6,474 nt of DNA from Oscillospiraceae bacterium (GCA_028691385.1 JAQUZL010000101.1:1-6474), one strand, 5' to 3'; shown: positions 1 through 6,424, numbered from the stretch's first letter. Notes: a model not told the origin generated them from the letters alone. A program made the numbers and translations.

Positions 1-79
1 TTCCTTCCGGTGTCTCCGGCCATTTCCCTTGCCGGTATAGGTCGATACACATTTGCTTGTATTCATAACTGTACTTCAT
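1..79 (-). CDS. IS3-family transposase N-terminus (OrfA-like helix-turn-helix), partial
   Basis: Reading the minus strand from the ATG at 79-77 gives 26 codons before the window ends. The product starts MKYSYEYKQMCIDLYRQGKW and continues PETPEG. The pattern MKYSYE(F/Y)K...C(V/I)(E/D)LYRQGKWPETPEG matches, from memory, the N-terminus of clostridial IS3-type transposases, where it forms the first helix-turn-helix region that binds the element ends. A G-rich ribosome binding site (GGGGG, complement of 87-91) lies 7 nt upstream, but it is buried in the stem of a perfect hairpin. Whether the gene is intact, and whether OrfA and OrfB are joined by a programmed frameshift as is usual in IS3, cannot be seen. 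The family is fairly secure from this short stretch; the subgroup is not. Confidence 0.7.
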   Translation of the reverse strand, partial: MKYSYEYKQMCIDLYRQGKWPETPEG

Positions 80-83
80 GAAA

Positions 84-119
84 GTACCCCCAATACTGGA
101 TGTCCAGTATTGGGGGTAC
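84..119. repeat. Perfect 17-bp inverted repeat (hairpin) at the insertion-sequence end
   Basis: Bases 84-100 (GTACCCCCAATACTGGA) are the exact reverse complement of 103-119, separated by only TG. In RNA this would fold into a stem of about 16 bp with a 4-nt loop. The outer arm (103-119) coincides with the likely terminal repeat of the insertion sequence; the inner arm carries the transposase ribosome binding site. In the minus direction the stem is followed by only TTTC, so it is a weak candidate for an intrinsic terminator of the upstream ligase gene, though a stem this strong could still cause termination or pausing. Confidence 0.9.
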
Positions 120-141
120 ATATCAAAAGGGTGTCTTTTTT

Positions 142-1710
142 CTATTGTTTTTTCCGATGCCGGAAGAATCCCAGATACATGAGCAGCGCCGCCATGATCC
201 AAAAATACACCATCATGTATGGCTCTTCAAAAATGTTCTCAAAATAGCAATGGGCAAGCACGCCGCAAAGGCCGGCAAAGACGCCCACCGCCAGCGGGCG
301 AATCCGGTCGCCGCGCAGGCGATAAACCACGCGCGCCCCGCAGACCAGCACCGAGAGCATCATCACCACGAAGGTGATAAAGCCGGTATACCCCATTTCC
401 ACCAAAATCTTCAGATAGTAGTTGTCCACATAGAAATAGGACACCCACTGATACACTTTGGTCTGCATGGCCACCGCCCCGCCGAACATGCCCAGACCGA
501 AGCCGAAAACCGGGTTCATGCGCAGATAGGCCAGCGCGATATTCCAGCGGCTGCTGCGGCCGCCGTTCGCCGTGGAGTTTGCAAACTCGTCGGTGAACAG
601 ATAGCCGATGCGGCTTGCCACAAAGGGCAGAAACAGCGAGCACACCCCAGCCAGCAAAATCAGCAAAAACAGACGTCTGTCCTGCAAAATCGCAAAAATC
701 AGTATGGCCAGCGCCATGGCAACCCACGCGCCGCGGCTCATGGTGAACAGGCACGAAAAGCACATGCAAAGCGTTGCAAACCAGCAAAACACCTTCGCCT
801 TGCGATCTTCAAAATAATATGCCAGCGCCGCCGTCATGGGCGCGAACATCACCATGAAGTCGCCCATGATGTTGGGCGAACCGAAGATGGAAAACACGCG
901 CGTGCGCACCGAGGTTTCCGCCTGATCGGTCCAGTTGGACGGAATCGGCACCGCCACGATATACTGATAGATACCGTGGAGTGAAATCAGAAATGCGATG
1001 GCCGCCATTGCAAGATAGATGATGGTAAAATCGCGGTCATCGCGAATCAGCTTGAGCGCCACAAAGAACCACAGAATATACTGCGCCGTGGCGCGATAGC
1101 CGCTGACCGCCACCGAAAAATACGGACTGTTGCCCAGCATCAGCGCAAAACCGATTCCCAAAAACAGCAGCACCGGCAAATCAAGCGGACTGGTGCGCGG
1201 CCGCACCGGCTTCGGCCGATCCATCCGGGTACGCAAAATCCAGAAAAGCGCAAACACCAGCAGCGCCTCATCCCACAGTGACGATACCACCGGGACGTGA
1301 ATGATGTCGCGCAGCAGATAGTCAATCGGCAAATACATGGCCGCCAAAAACAGTACCAGCGTCGTCATGCCGCCGTCAAACAGCCATCCCAGCACGCGGC
1401 TTCCGCGCCCGACGCGCAGCAGCGCGCCGTAAATCCGGCAAAGCAGGCTCTCCCGCCAGAGGATCAGCGGCGCATGCACGCCGGCAAGCGCCCGATTCCA
1501 GTGCAGGCAGCCGCGATAGAGCACCGAATGGCGCGTCATCTCCGGCTGGGCGTCCAGTGCCCGGCAAAGCCGCGCCTTGGTATCGGCGTCCATCCAGCAG
1601 GCGGCAACCGCGCGCAGCCTGCGGCGCAGGCCGCTTTCCTGCCAGCACAGCGCAACCGCTGCAAGGATGCGCCAAACGATGCTGCCGCGCCAAATATTAT
1701 GCAGCGCCAT
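142..1710 (-). CDS. O-antigen ligase / polymerase family membrane protein (Wzy_C/WaaL-like)
   Basis: This 522-aa polytopic membrane protein probably joins or polymerises lipid-linked glycan units on the outer face of the cytoplasmic membrane. Hydrophobic segments run from about residue 115 to the C-terminus, roughly ten or more. Family-like motifs are RVFSIFGSPNIMGDF (271-285), SRGAW (325-329), the large external loop with GGRSSRW (383-389) and NPVFGFGLGMFGG (399-411), and DNYYLKILVEMG (429-440). This is the usual layout of the Wzy_C region, with arginines in the loop. Residues 1-110 are an extra region rich in Arg, Trp and Cys ahead of the first clear membrane segment, which makes the protein longer than the common 400-450 aa. 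The start is set by the ATG that overlaps the end of the DUF4330 gene by 14 nt; no strong separate ribosome binding site is obvious, so translation is probably coupled. The TAG stop at 144-142 gives a natural basic end (HRKKQ). Which glycan it acts on, and whether it ligates or polymerises, cannot be told. Confidence 0.88.
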   Translation of the reverse strand: MALHNIWRGSIVWRILAAVALCWQESGLRRRLRAVAACWMDADTKARLCRALDAQPEMTRHSVLYRGCLHWNRALAGVHAPLILWRESLLCRIYGALLRVGRGSRVLGWLFDGGMTTLVLFLAAMYLPIDYLLRDIIHVPVVSSLWDEALLVFALFWILRTRMDRPKPVRPRTSPLDLPVLLFLGIGFALMLGNSPYFSVAVSGYRATAQYILWFFVALKLIRDDRDFTIIYLAMAAIAFLISLHGIYQYIVAVPIPSNWTDQAETSVRTRVFSIFGSPNIMGDFMVMFAPMTAALAYYFEDRKAKVFCWFATLCMCFSCLFTMSRGAWVAMALAILIFAILQDRRLFLLILLAGVCSLFLPFVASRIGYLFTDEFANSTANGGRSSRWNIALAYLRMNPVFGFGLGMFGGAVAMQTKVYQWVSYFYVDNYYLKILVEMGYTGFITFVVMMLSVLVCGARVVYRLRGDRIRPLAVGVFAGLCGVLAHCYFENIFEEPYMMVYFWIMAALLMYLGFFRHRKKQ

Positions 1711-2215
1711 TGGCCTTCTCGACCTCCATTGCCGTGATGGCGCCGGTCACTTCGATTTTATTGGTTTTCACAATGTGCGGCTTGCCCACACGCACTTCCT
1801 GCGTACCGACCGGATAGGCGTTTTTCGTCAGCTTGGTGTTGCACTCGATGGTAAAGGTGATATTCTTCTTGCCCTCCACCTCATAGTTTACGGTGGTGCC
1901 GTTGGCGTCCACCATGCTCTCATAGTACGGCGTGACGGCAACGCCGGTCACCGAGCCGTCCACCAGCTCGCCGCCGCTCATCAGCGGCCCCAGATCCCCA
2001 GACGCGCAGTAAGCGGCAATTTGCTCGTCAATATCTTCACAGAGCACCTCATAGGTCATGTGCACCTTGGAGTCGCTGTCCAGCGCATCGCTCACCTTAG
2101 CCCCGAACAGCTTCCAGCAAAGACCCGCCGCGATTGCGACGATCACAACGAGGACGACAAGATCAATCACGTTGATTTTGCCGAACAGTTTACCCTTTTC
2201 ATCCAAAATTTTCAT
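1697..2215 (-). CDS. DUF4330 domain-containing single-pass membrane protein
   Basis: This is a 172-aa protein with a short cytoplasmic N-terminus, MKILDEKGKLFGKINVIDLV, leading into one membrane segment at about residues 16-37. About 135 mostly polar residues, predicted beta-rich and extracytoplasmic, follow. The LFGKINVIDLVV signature ahead of the membrane helix is the hallmark I associate with DUF4330, a clostridial family of unknown function often found beside surface-polysaccharide genes. The start is supported by a strong AGGAGGAG site at 2228-2221, 5 nt before the ATG. It is the first gene of a minus-strand unit and overlaps the ligase gene by 14 nt, which suggests tight coupling and a partnership in glycan export or assembly. 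That role is inference from context; no catalytic motif is visible. Cysteines at 59, 70 and 125 may lie outside the membrane. Confidence 0.85.
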   Translation of the reverse strand: MKILDEKGKLFGKINVIDLVVLVVIVAIAAGLCWKLFGAKVSDALDSDSKVHMTYEVLCEDIDEQIAAYCASGDLGPLMSGGELVDGSVTGVAVTPYYESMVDANGTTVNYEVEGKKNITFTIECNTKLTKNAYPVGTQEVRVGKPHIVKTNKIEVTGAITAMEVEKANGAA

Positions 2216-2220
2216 TTGCG

Positions 2221-2228
2221 CTCCTCCT
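2221..2228 (-). promoter_or_regulatory. Strong ribosome binding site of the DUF4330 gene
   Basis: The complement reads AGGAGGAG, 5 nt before the ATG at 2215. It fixes the start of the minus-strand unit. Confidence 0.85.
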
Positions 2229-2253
2229 GCCGGGTAAAATAGGAATGTTTTAT

Positions 2254-2282
2254 TTGACCCCCGGCTCTAATTATTGTAGAAT
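2254..2282 (+). promoter_or_regulatory. Predicted sigma-A promoter for the plus-strand csaB-like unit
   Basis: TTGACC at 2254-2259 and TAGAAT at 2277-2282 are separated by exactly 17 nt, a near-consensus housekeeping promoter. Transcription would start near 2289, giving a leader of about 70 nt before the ATG at 2360. A 6-bp inverted repeat (AGAATA 2278-2283 with TATTCT 2295-2300) spans the start region and could be an operator, but it is short enough to be chance. Confidence 0.7.
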
Positions 2283-2302
2283 AGTGGACAAGATTATTCT
2301 CT

Positions 2303-2331
2303 ATTGTATCGGATTTTTTCCGGTTCTACAA
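2303..2331 (-). promoter_or_regulatory. Predicted sigma-A promoter for the minus-strand DUF4330-ligase unit
   Basis: On the minus strand TTGTAG (complement of 2331-2326) and TACAAT (complement of 2308-2303) are 17 nt apart. Transcription would start near 2296, giving a leader of about 80 nt. The -35 box keeps the TTG core but is otherwise weak; the -10 box differs from TATAAT at one position. It lies inside the leader of the opposite unit. Confidence 0.55.
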
Positions 2332-2345
2332 GATGTGATTTACGC

Positions 2346-2352
2346 AAGGTGG
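2346..2352 (+). promoter_or_regulatory. Ribosome binding site of the GT4-CsaB fusion gene
   Basis: AAGGTGG ends 7 nt before the ATG at 2360. It supports that start, where the protein opens directly into the first beta strand (MKIMHLISGG) of a GT-B fold. Confidence 0.75.
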
Positions 2353-2359
2353 CAATTTT

Positions 2360-4579
2360 ATGAAAATCATGCACCTCATCTCCGGCGGCGACGTCGGCGG
2401 TGCAAAGACCCACGTCCATTCGCTGCTGTGCGGGCTTGGTAAAACAGAACAAGTGATGCTGGTCTGTTTCACGGACGGCCCCTTTGCCGAAGAGGCGCGT
2501 GCGCTTGGCATTCCGGTCACCATTATGCCCGGGCCCAATCTGTTTGCCGTTTGCGCCGCGCTCTCGCGCAAAATCAGTGCCGAAGGCTATGAGATGATTC
2601 ACTGCCACGGTTCTCGCGCCAACATGATGGGCGCGCTGCTGCGCAAAAAAATCGGCGCGCCGGTTGTGACCACCGTCCATTCGGATTATCGGCTGGACTA
2701 TCTTGGCCGCCCGCTCGGTCGGCTGATCTATGGAACGATCAACGCCATCGCCCTGCGGCATCTGGATTACCGCATCGGCGTTTCCGACGCCATGGCGGCG
2801 CTGCTGGTTTCCCGCGGCTTTGACCCGCAGCGGATGTTTTCCATCTATAACGGCGTTGATTTCACGCCCGTCACGCCGCCGGTGTCCCGGCAGGCGTATT
2901 TGGAGCAGCTGGGCGTTTCAGTGACGCCCCAGAGCGTGATATTCGGCATTGCCGCGCGGCTGAATCCTGTCAAGGACATCGCCACGCTCATCCGCGGGTT
3001 TTCCCACTGTGTGACCGAGTACCCCGACGCCCGGCTTTTGATTGCCGGCGACGGCGAGCAGATGCAAATGCTGCAGGAGCTGGCCGCGCAGCTGTGCCCG
3101 GCGGGCAGCGTCACCTTTGCCGGCTGGATTACCGACACGGACAGCTTTTACAACGTGCTCGATGTCAACACCCTCACCTCACTTTCGGAAACCTTCCCCT
3201 ACGCCCTCACCGAGGGCGCGCGGATGCACTGCGCGACCATCGCCTCCAACGTCGGCGGCGTGCCGCAGCTCATCGACAACGGCGTCTGCGGCCTGCTGTT
3301 CCAGCCGCAGGACGACCGGACGCTGGGCGGGCATATGCTGACGCTGTGCCGAGATTCCGATTTGCGCAAGCGGCTTGGCGCGGCGCTGCACAAAAAGGCG
3401 TCGGAACAGTTTTCCGGCGACGCCACCGTCGCGCACCAGAAGCAGATTTATGAAACCATTTTGCGCCGCGAGGCGCGCAAGGGTCGCAAACGCGACGGTG
3501 TGCTGATCTGCGGCGCTTACGGAAAAAGCAACGCCGGCGACGATTCCATTCTTGACGCAATCATCGCGCAAATGCGCGACATTGACCCGGATTTGCCGCT
3601 GTATGTGCTCTCGCGTACCCCGCGAAAAACCGAGCAGCGTTACCGCATCGGCGCGATTCAGACCTTCAATCTCCCCGGCTGCTGGCGCAGGATGCGCAAA
3701 ACGGCGCTGTATCTTTCCGGCGGCGGCAGCCTGATTCAGGACGCAACCAGCTCCCGATCGCTGTACTATTATCTGGAAAATCTGCGGCTTGCCAAAAAAG
3801 CGGGCAACAAGACCATGATGTACGGCTGTGGCATCGGGCCGGTATCGCGGCCGAAAAACCGGCAAAAGGCTGCGCTTGCCATCGACCGGTACGCCGACCT
3901 CATCACCCTGCGCGAAACCGCTTCCAAGCTGGAGCTTGCGCGCATGGGCGTGCATGTGCCGGAGATTCGCGTCACCGCAGACCCCGCGCTGCTGCTGCAC
4001 CCCGCGCCGGAGGAGCTTGCCGAAAGCGCATGTCTGGCCGCCGGCCTGCGCCCCGGCACCGACTATCTGATGTATGCCATGCGTCCATGGCCGGGCTACG
4101 AGCAAGCGCTGGACGCCATCGCCAAAAGCGCGGAATACGCCTTTGCGCACTATGGGCTGACGCCACTGCTCATGGCACTGGAGCCAAAGCGCGATCTGCC
4201 GGCCGCAAAGCTGCTGGCCGCGCAGCTGTCGTGTCCCTGTCTAATCGTGGAAGCGCCGGCCGACGGCGGCGTCATTGTCGCCATGATGGAGCGGATGCGC
4301 TGCGTGGTTGCCATGCGCCTGCACGCGCTGATTTTTGCCGCAGGCCGCGGCGTGCCGCTGGTCGGCATCGTCTATGACCCCAAGGTCAGCGGCTTTCTGG
4401 ACTATATTGGCCAGACACACTATGCGCCGCTGTCCGAACTTACCGAAACCGGTCTATGCGGCATGCTGGACGGCGCGCTCGCCGGCGGCGGCATTGACCG
4501 CGCAGCCGCCGCACGCCTGCAGATGCTTGCCATGCAGAATGAGGACGCCGCGCGCGCGCTTTTGGAGGAAACCGAATGA
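2360..4579 (+). CDS. csaB: Fusion of a GT4 glycosyltransferase and a CsaB-like polysaccharide pyruvyl transferase
   Basis: This 739-aa cytoplasmic protein carries two enzymes in one chain. Residues 1-370 form a complete GT4, GT-B fold glycosyltransferase: GGDVGGAKTHVH (9-20) at the acceptor side, IYNGVD (162-167), the nucleotide-sugar region GIAARLNPVKD (196-206, with R200 and K205), and the EX7E motif in SETFPYALTE (E277 and E285). After a basic linker (about 369-379, RREARKGRKRD), residues 380-700 match CsaB-type polysaccharide pyruvyl transferases: GAYGKSNAGDDSIL (385-398), SGGGSLIQD (453-461), ITLRE (515-519), TADPALLL (539-546), MRLHALIFA (652-660, with R653 and H655) and YDPKVSGF (672-679). 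CsaB transfers pyruvate from phosphoenolpyruvate to a wall-polymer sugar, forming a ketal that SLH-domain proteins bind. Both halves keep their key motifs and the frame is open throughout, so the fusion looks genuine. It is first in its unit. The sugar donor and acceptor are unknown. The symbol applies only to the C-terminal half. Confidence 0.9.
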   Translation: MKIMHLISGGDVGGAKTHVHSLLCGLGKTEQVMLVCFTDGPFAEEARALGIPVTIMPGPNLFAVCAALSRKISAEGYEMIHCHGSRANMMGALLRKKIGAPVVTTVHSDYRLDYLGRPLGRLIYGTINAIALRHLDYRIGVSDAMAALLVSRGFDPQRMFSIYNGVDFTPVTPPVSRQAYLEQLGVSVTPQSVIFGIAARLNPVKDIATLIRGFSHCVTEYPDARLLIAGDGEQMQMLQELAAQLCPAGSVTFAGWITDTDSFYNVLDVNTLTSLSETFPYALTEGARMHCATIASNVGGVPQLIDNGVCGLLFQPQDDRTLGGHMLTLCRDSDLRKRLGAALHKKASEQFSGDATVAHQKQIYETILRREARKGRKRDGVLICGAYGKSNAGDDSILDAIIAQMRDIDPDLPLYVLSRTPRKTEQRYRIGAIQTFNLPGCWRRMRKTALYLSGGGSLIQDATSSRSLYYYLENLRLAKKAGNKTMMYGCGIGPVSRPKNRQKAALAIDRYADLITLRETASKLELARMGVHVPEIRVTADPALLLHPAPEELAESACLAAGLRPGTDYLMYAMRPWPGYEQALDAIAKSAEYAFAHYGLTPLLMALEPKRDLPAAKLLAAQLSCPCLIVEAPADGGVIVAMMERMRCVVAMRLHALIFAAGRGVPLVGIVYDPKVSGFLDYIGQTHYAPLSELTETGLCGMLDGALAGGGIDRAAAARLQMLAMQNEDAARALLEETE

Positions 4580-5730
4580 AACAAATCGTATGTCTGTCCA
4601 CCTCGCCCTGGCATCCCATTCCCACCCGCAAGCAGCAGGTGATGCGCCGGATTCCGGACGCGGAAATCCTGTATTTTGACCCGCCGGTCAGTCTGATTGC
4701 CAAATTCAAAGATCCGTCTGCCCGGGCAAAGGCCGAGGCCTATCGCGCGCCGGGGGAAACCATCGGCAACATCACGGTCTATTCGCTGCCGCCGGTTTGG
4801 CCGTTTTTTAACAAATTCCGCTGGATTAATCGGCGCAACCAAAAAATGATTGCCGCCTTTGTGCGCAAAAAGATGGCGCAGCACCATATGGCGCAGCCCG
4901 TTTTGTGGTGCTATTCGCCCACCGGCTGCGACGCCGCGCCGGAGATTCCCCACAGCGCGCTCATCTATGACTGCGTGGATCGCCACAGCGCCTATGGCGG
5001 ACTGATGAACCCTGCGGTAGTCGATGAGATGGAGCTTTCGCTGGCAAAACAGGCCGATCAGGTCTTTGCTACGGCGCAAAAGCTGCGCGACCGCCTTGCT
5101 CGCGTCAATCCCGGCGCAATCTTTCTGCCAAACGGCGCGGACTATGCCCGATTTTCCGCCGCTGCCGCCCCACAGCCCATGCCGGAAGATCTGCGCGGCA
5201 TCACCGGCCCGATTTTCGGCTTTATCGGCGCGCTGCAAAGCTGCATCGCCTATGATTTTTTGGAAGCCGCCGTGGCCGCGCGCCCCGATTGGAGCTTTGT
5301 GCTCATCGGCGGAGAAAAGCCGGGTGTCGATCTTTCCCGCCTGCACGCGGCCAAAAACGTCCATTTTCTCGGCCTGAAGCCCAACGAGCAGCTGCCGCAG
5401 TATCTTGCGCATTTTGATGTGTGCCTGAATCTGTTTGACAACAGCCCACTCAGCCGCGACGTCAGTCCTTTGAAGTTTTATGAATACCTTGCCACCGGCA
5501 AGCCCATTGTTTCCACGCCGCAGCCCGAGCAGGTGCTGCAATACCGGTCGCTCATCCACATTGCCGCCACCGCCGACGAATTCATTTCCGCCTGCGCCGC
5601 CGCACTGCGCAATGATGGCGCCGCCGCCGCGCGCATGGCCGAGGGCGAGAAGGCCTCCTGGGACAGCCGCGTGGCGCAAATGTGTCAAATTCTATCTGAA
5701 GAAGGGATCTTTTCAAATGAAGACAACTGA
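4576..5730 (+). CDS. Family 1/4-like glycosyltransferase (TuaH-like), probable cell-surface glycan synthesis
   Basis: This 384-aa, probably cytoplasmic GT-B glycosyltransferase shows the pattern of TuaH-like enzymes: a short N-terminal strand (IVCLSTSPWHPIPTRKQQVM, 4-23), YDCVDRHSAY (131-140), LPNGADYARF (184-193), GFIGAL (215-220) at the start of the C-terminal domain, LIGG (243-246), and the donor-site region SPLKFYEYLATGKPIVST (297-314) with E303. There is no signal peptide or membrane segment. The start codon overlaps the stop of the fusion gene as ATGA (4576-4579) and is preceded by GGAGGA (4564-4569), so the two are translationally coupled. With the upstream fusion it probably adds a sugar to the same lipid-linked glycan. 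Donor, acceptor and linkage cannot be read from the sequence; the resemblance to TuaH (teichuronic acid synthesis) is by motif only. Confidence 0.85.
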   Translation: MKQIVCLSTSPWHPIPTRKQQVMRRIPDAEILYFDPPVSLIAKFKDPSARAKAEAYRAPGETIGNITVYSLPPVWPFFNKFRWINRRNQKMIAAFVRKKMAQHHMAQPVLWCYSPTGCDAAPEIPHSALIYDCVDRHSAYGGLMNPAVVDEMELSLAKQADQVFATAQKLRDRLARVNPGAIFLPNGADYARFSAAAAPQPMPEDLRGITGPIFGFIGALQSCIAYDFLEAAVAARPDWSFVLIGGEKPGVDLSRLHAAKNVHFLGLKPNEQLPQYLAHFDVCLNLFDNSPLSRDVSPLKFYEYLATGKPIVSTPQPEQVLQYRSLIHIAATADEFISACAAALRNDGAAAARMAEGEKASWDSRVAQMCQILSEEGIFSNEDN

Positions 5731-6424
5731 TTTTTCCTCCATTCTCCGCGAAAATGACTATCCCGGCCGCGGCATTCTGCTTGGCCGCAGTCCCGACGGC
5801 AGCAAGGCTGTCATGGTCTATTTCATCATGGGACGCAGCGAAAACAGCCGCAATCGCGTCTTTACGGCCACGGACGACGGCATCCGTACCGAGGCCTACG
5901 ATCCCTCCAAAATGGTCGATCCCAGCCTGATTATCTATCATCCGGTGCGCGCCATTGACGGAAAAACCATTGTCACCAACGGGGATCAGACCGATACCGT
6001 GCGCGACTTCATCGCCAGAGGCGAGTGTTTCCGCGCGGCGCTCATGACCCGGGAATTCGAGCCGGACGCGCCCAATTTTACCCCGCGCATTTCCGGCCTT
6101 GTCAGCCCCAACGGCGACTATCGCCTGTCCATTCTGAAAAGCGCCGACGGCGACGCGGCATCCTGCCGCCGCTACTTCTTCGAATACGCCAATCCCAAGG
6201 CCGGGCAGGGTCACTTCATCCACACCTACCTGGGTGACGGCAATCCCCTGCCATCGTTCGAGGGCGAGCCGGAACAGGTCGCCGTCACCGCGCCGGACGC
6301 CAAGGCCATGGCCGCGCTTGTCTGGGAAAGCCTGAACCGGGACAACAAGGTATCCCTGTTTGTCCGCTATCTGGATCTGGCGACCGGAAAAACAGACGAC
6401 GTCATCGTCAACAAGCACAACTAA
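5717..6424 (+). CDS. IMP cyclohydrolase (PurO-type)
   Basis: This 235-aa cytoplasmic enzyme would close the ring of FAICAR to give IMP, the last step of purine synthesis. It resembles the PurO family first described in archaea, not the cyclohydrolase half of bifunctional PurH. Motifs are YPGRGILLG (15-23), MGRSENSRNRVF (38-49), TNGDQTD (87-93), EPDAPNFTPRISG (115-127), and GHFIHTYLGDGNPLPSFEGE (165-184). The length is close to that of the family. The ATG at 5717 is chosen because the protein then begins as family members do and a GAAGAAGGGA site (5698-5707) lies upstream; the frame stays open further upstream, but only as an overlap with the glycosyltransferase gene. It overlaps that gene by 14 nt. 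Eleven nt separate it from the next gene, which appears to supply its substrate. Confidence in the family is high; no symbol is given because purO is used mainly for archaeal genes. Confidence 0.88.
   Translation: MKTTDFSSILRENDYPGRGILLGRSPDGSKAVMVYFIMGRSENSRNRVFTATDDGIRTEAYDPSKMVDPSLIIYHPVRAIDGKTIVTNGDQTDTVRDFIARGECFRAALMTREFEPDAPNFTPRISGLVSPNGDYRLSILKSADGDAASCRRYFFEYANPKAGQGHFIHTYLGDGNPLPSFEGEPEQVAVTAPDAKAMAALVWESLNRDNKVSLFVRYLDLATGKTDDVIVNKHN

Larger units (their letters stand above)
1..120 (-). mobile_element. End of an IS3-family-like insertion sequence (partial, leaves the window at base 1)
   Basis: On the minus strand the element would begin at base 120 with TGTACCCCCAATACTGGACA. The 5'-TG start and the pyrimidine-rich run followed by a TGGACA-like end resemble the terminal repeats of IS150-group IS3 elements, as far as I remember them. 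A transposase start codon follows about 40 nt inside. Only one end is visible, so the boundary is inferred from the TG dinucleotide and the edge of the inverted repeat, and no target duplication can be confirmed. Any duplication would start at base 121 (TAT and onward). The element lies 21 nt beyond the stop codon of the neighbouring ligase gene and does not break it. Confidence 0.65.
2216..2359. other. Divergent intergenic region between the two glycan units
   Basis: The 144 bp separate the start codons of the DUF4330 gene and the fusion gene and are distinctly richer in A and T than the coding DNA. They hold one predicted promoter per direction and both ribosome binding sites. The minus-strand promoter lies on the far side of the plus-strand one, so the predicted 5' ends overlap by about 8 nt and each transcript passes through the opposing promoter. 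I see no riboswitch or terminator. A short CGGA-TTTTT-TCCG element (2310-2322) is too weak to call. Confidence 0.6.

Noticed and set aside
84..119. Intrinsic terminator for the ligase unit
   Set aside because: The stem is strong, but in the minus direction it is followed only by TTTC and not a T-tract, so it was recorded as an inverted repeat with termination as a minor possibility.
84..120. Joined-ends circle junction of an IS3 element
   Set aside because: In a junction the outer TG/CA termini would face each other a few bases apart. Here the TG lies on the outside and the GGACA ends face inward, so the orientation is wrong.
100..984. Open frame of 294 codons on the plus strand, antisense to the ligase, with many His, Gln and Arg residues
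   Set aside because: The His/Gln-rich composition is what the reverse reading of a membrane protein gives, and the frame begins inside the insertion-sequence hairpin.
2289..2359. Riboswitch or other structured leader before the fusion gene
   Set aside because: The leader is only about 70 nt and AT-rich, with no strong stem or terminator/antiterminator pair visible.
3179..4150. Open frame of 323 codons antisense to the CsaB half of the fusion gene
   Set aside because: No motifs or ribosome binding site; composition is that of a reverse reading of a GC-rich gene.
4420..5688. Long open frame of 422 codons on the minus strand, antisense to the second glycosyltransferase gene
   Set aside because: The translation has no recognisable domain and is rich in Gly, Arg and His. 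It mirrors a GC-rich gene with clear glycosyltransferase motifs on the plus strand, so it is a codon-bias shadow.
5480..5716. N-terminal extension of the IMP cyclohydrolase by 79 codons
   Set aside because: The extension is a Pro/Arg-rich out-of-frame reading of the glycosyltransferase gene. The family normally starts just before the YPGRG motif, which fits the ATG at 5717.
5582..6418. Open frame of 278 codons antisense to the IMP cyclohydrolase gene
   Set aside because: The plus strand here carries unmistakable PurO-family motifs, and the antisense product resembles nothing known.
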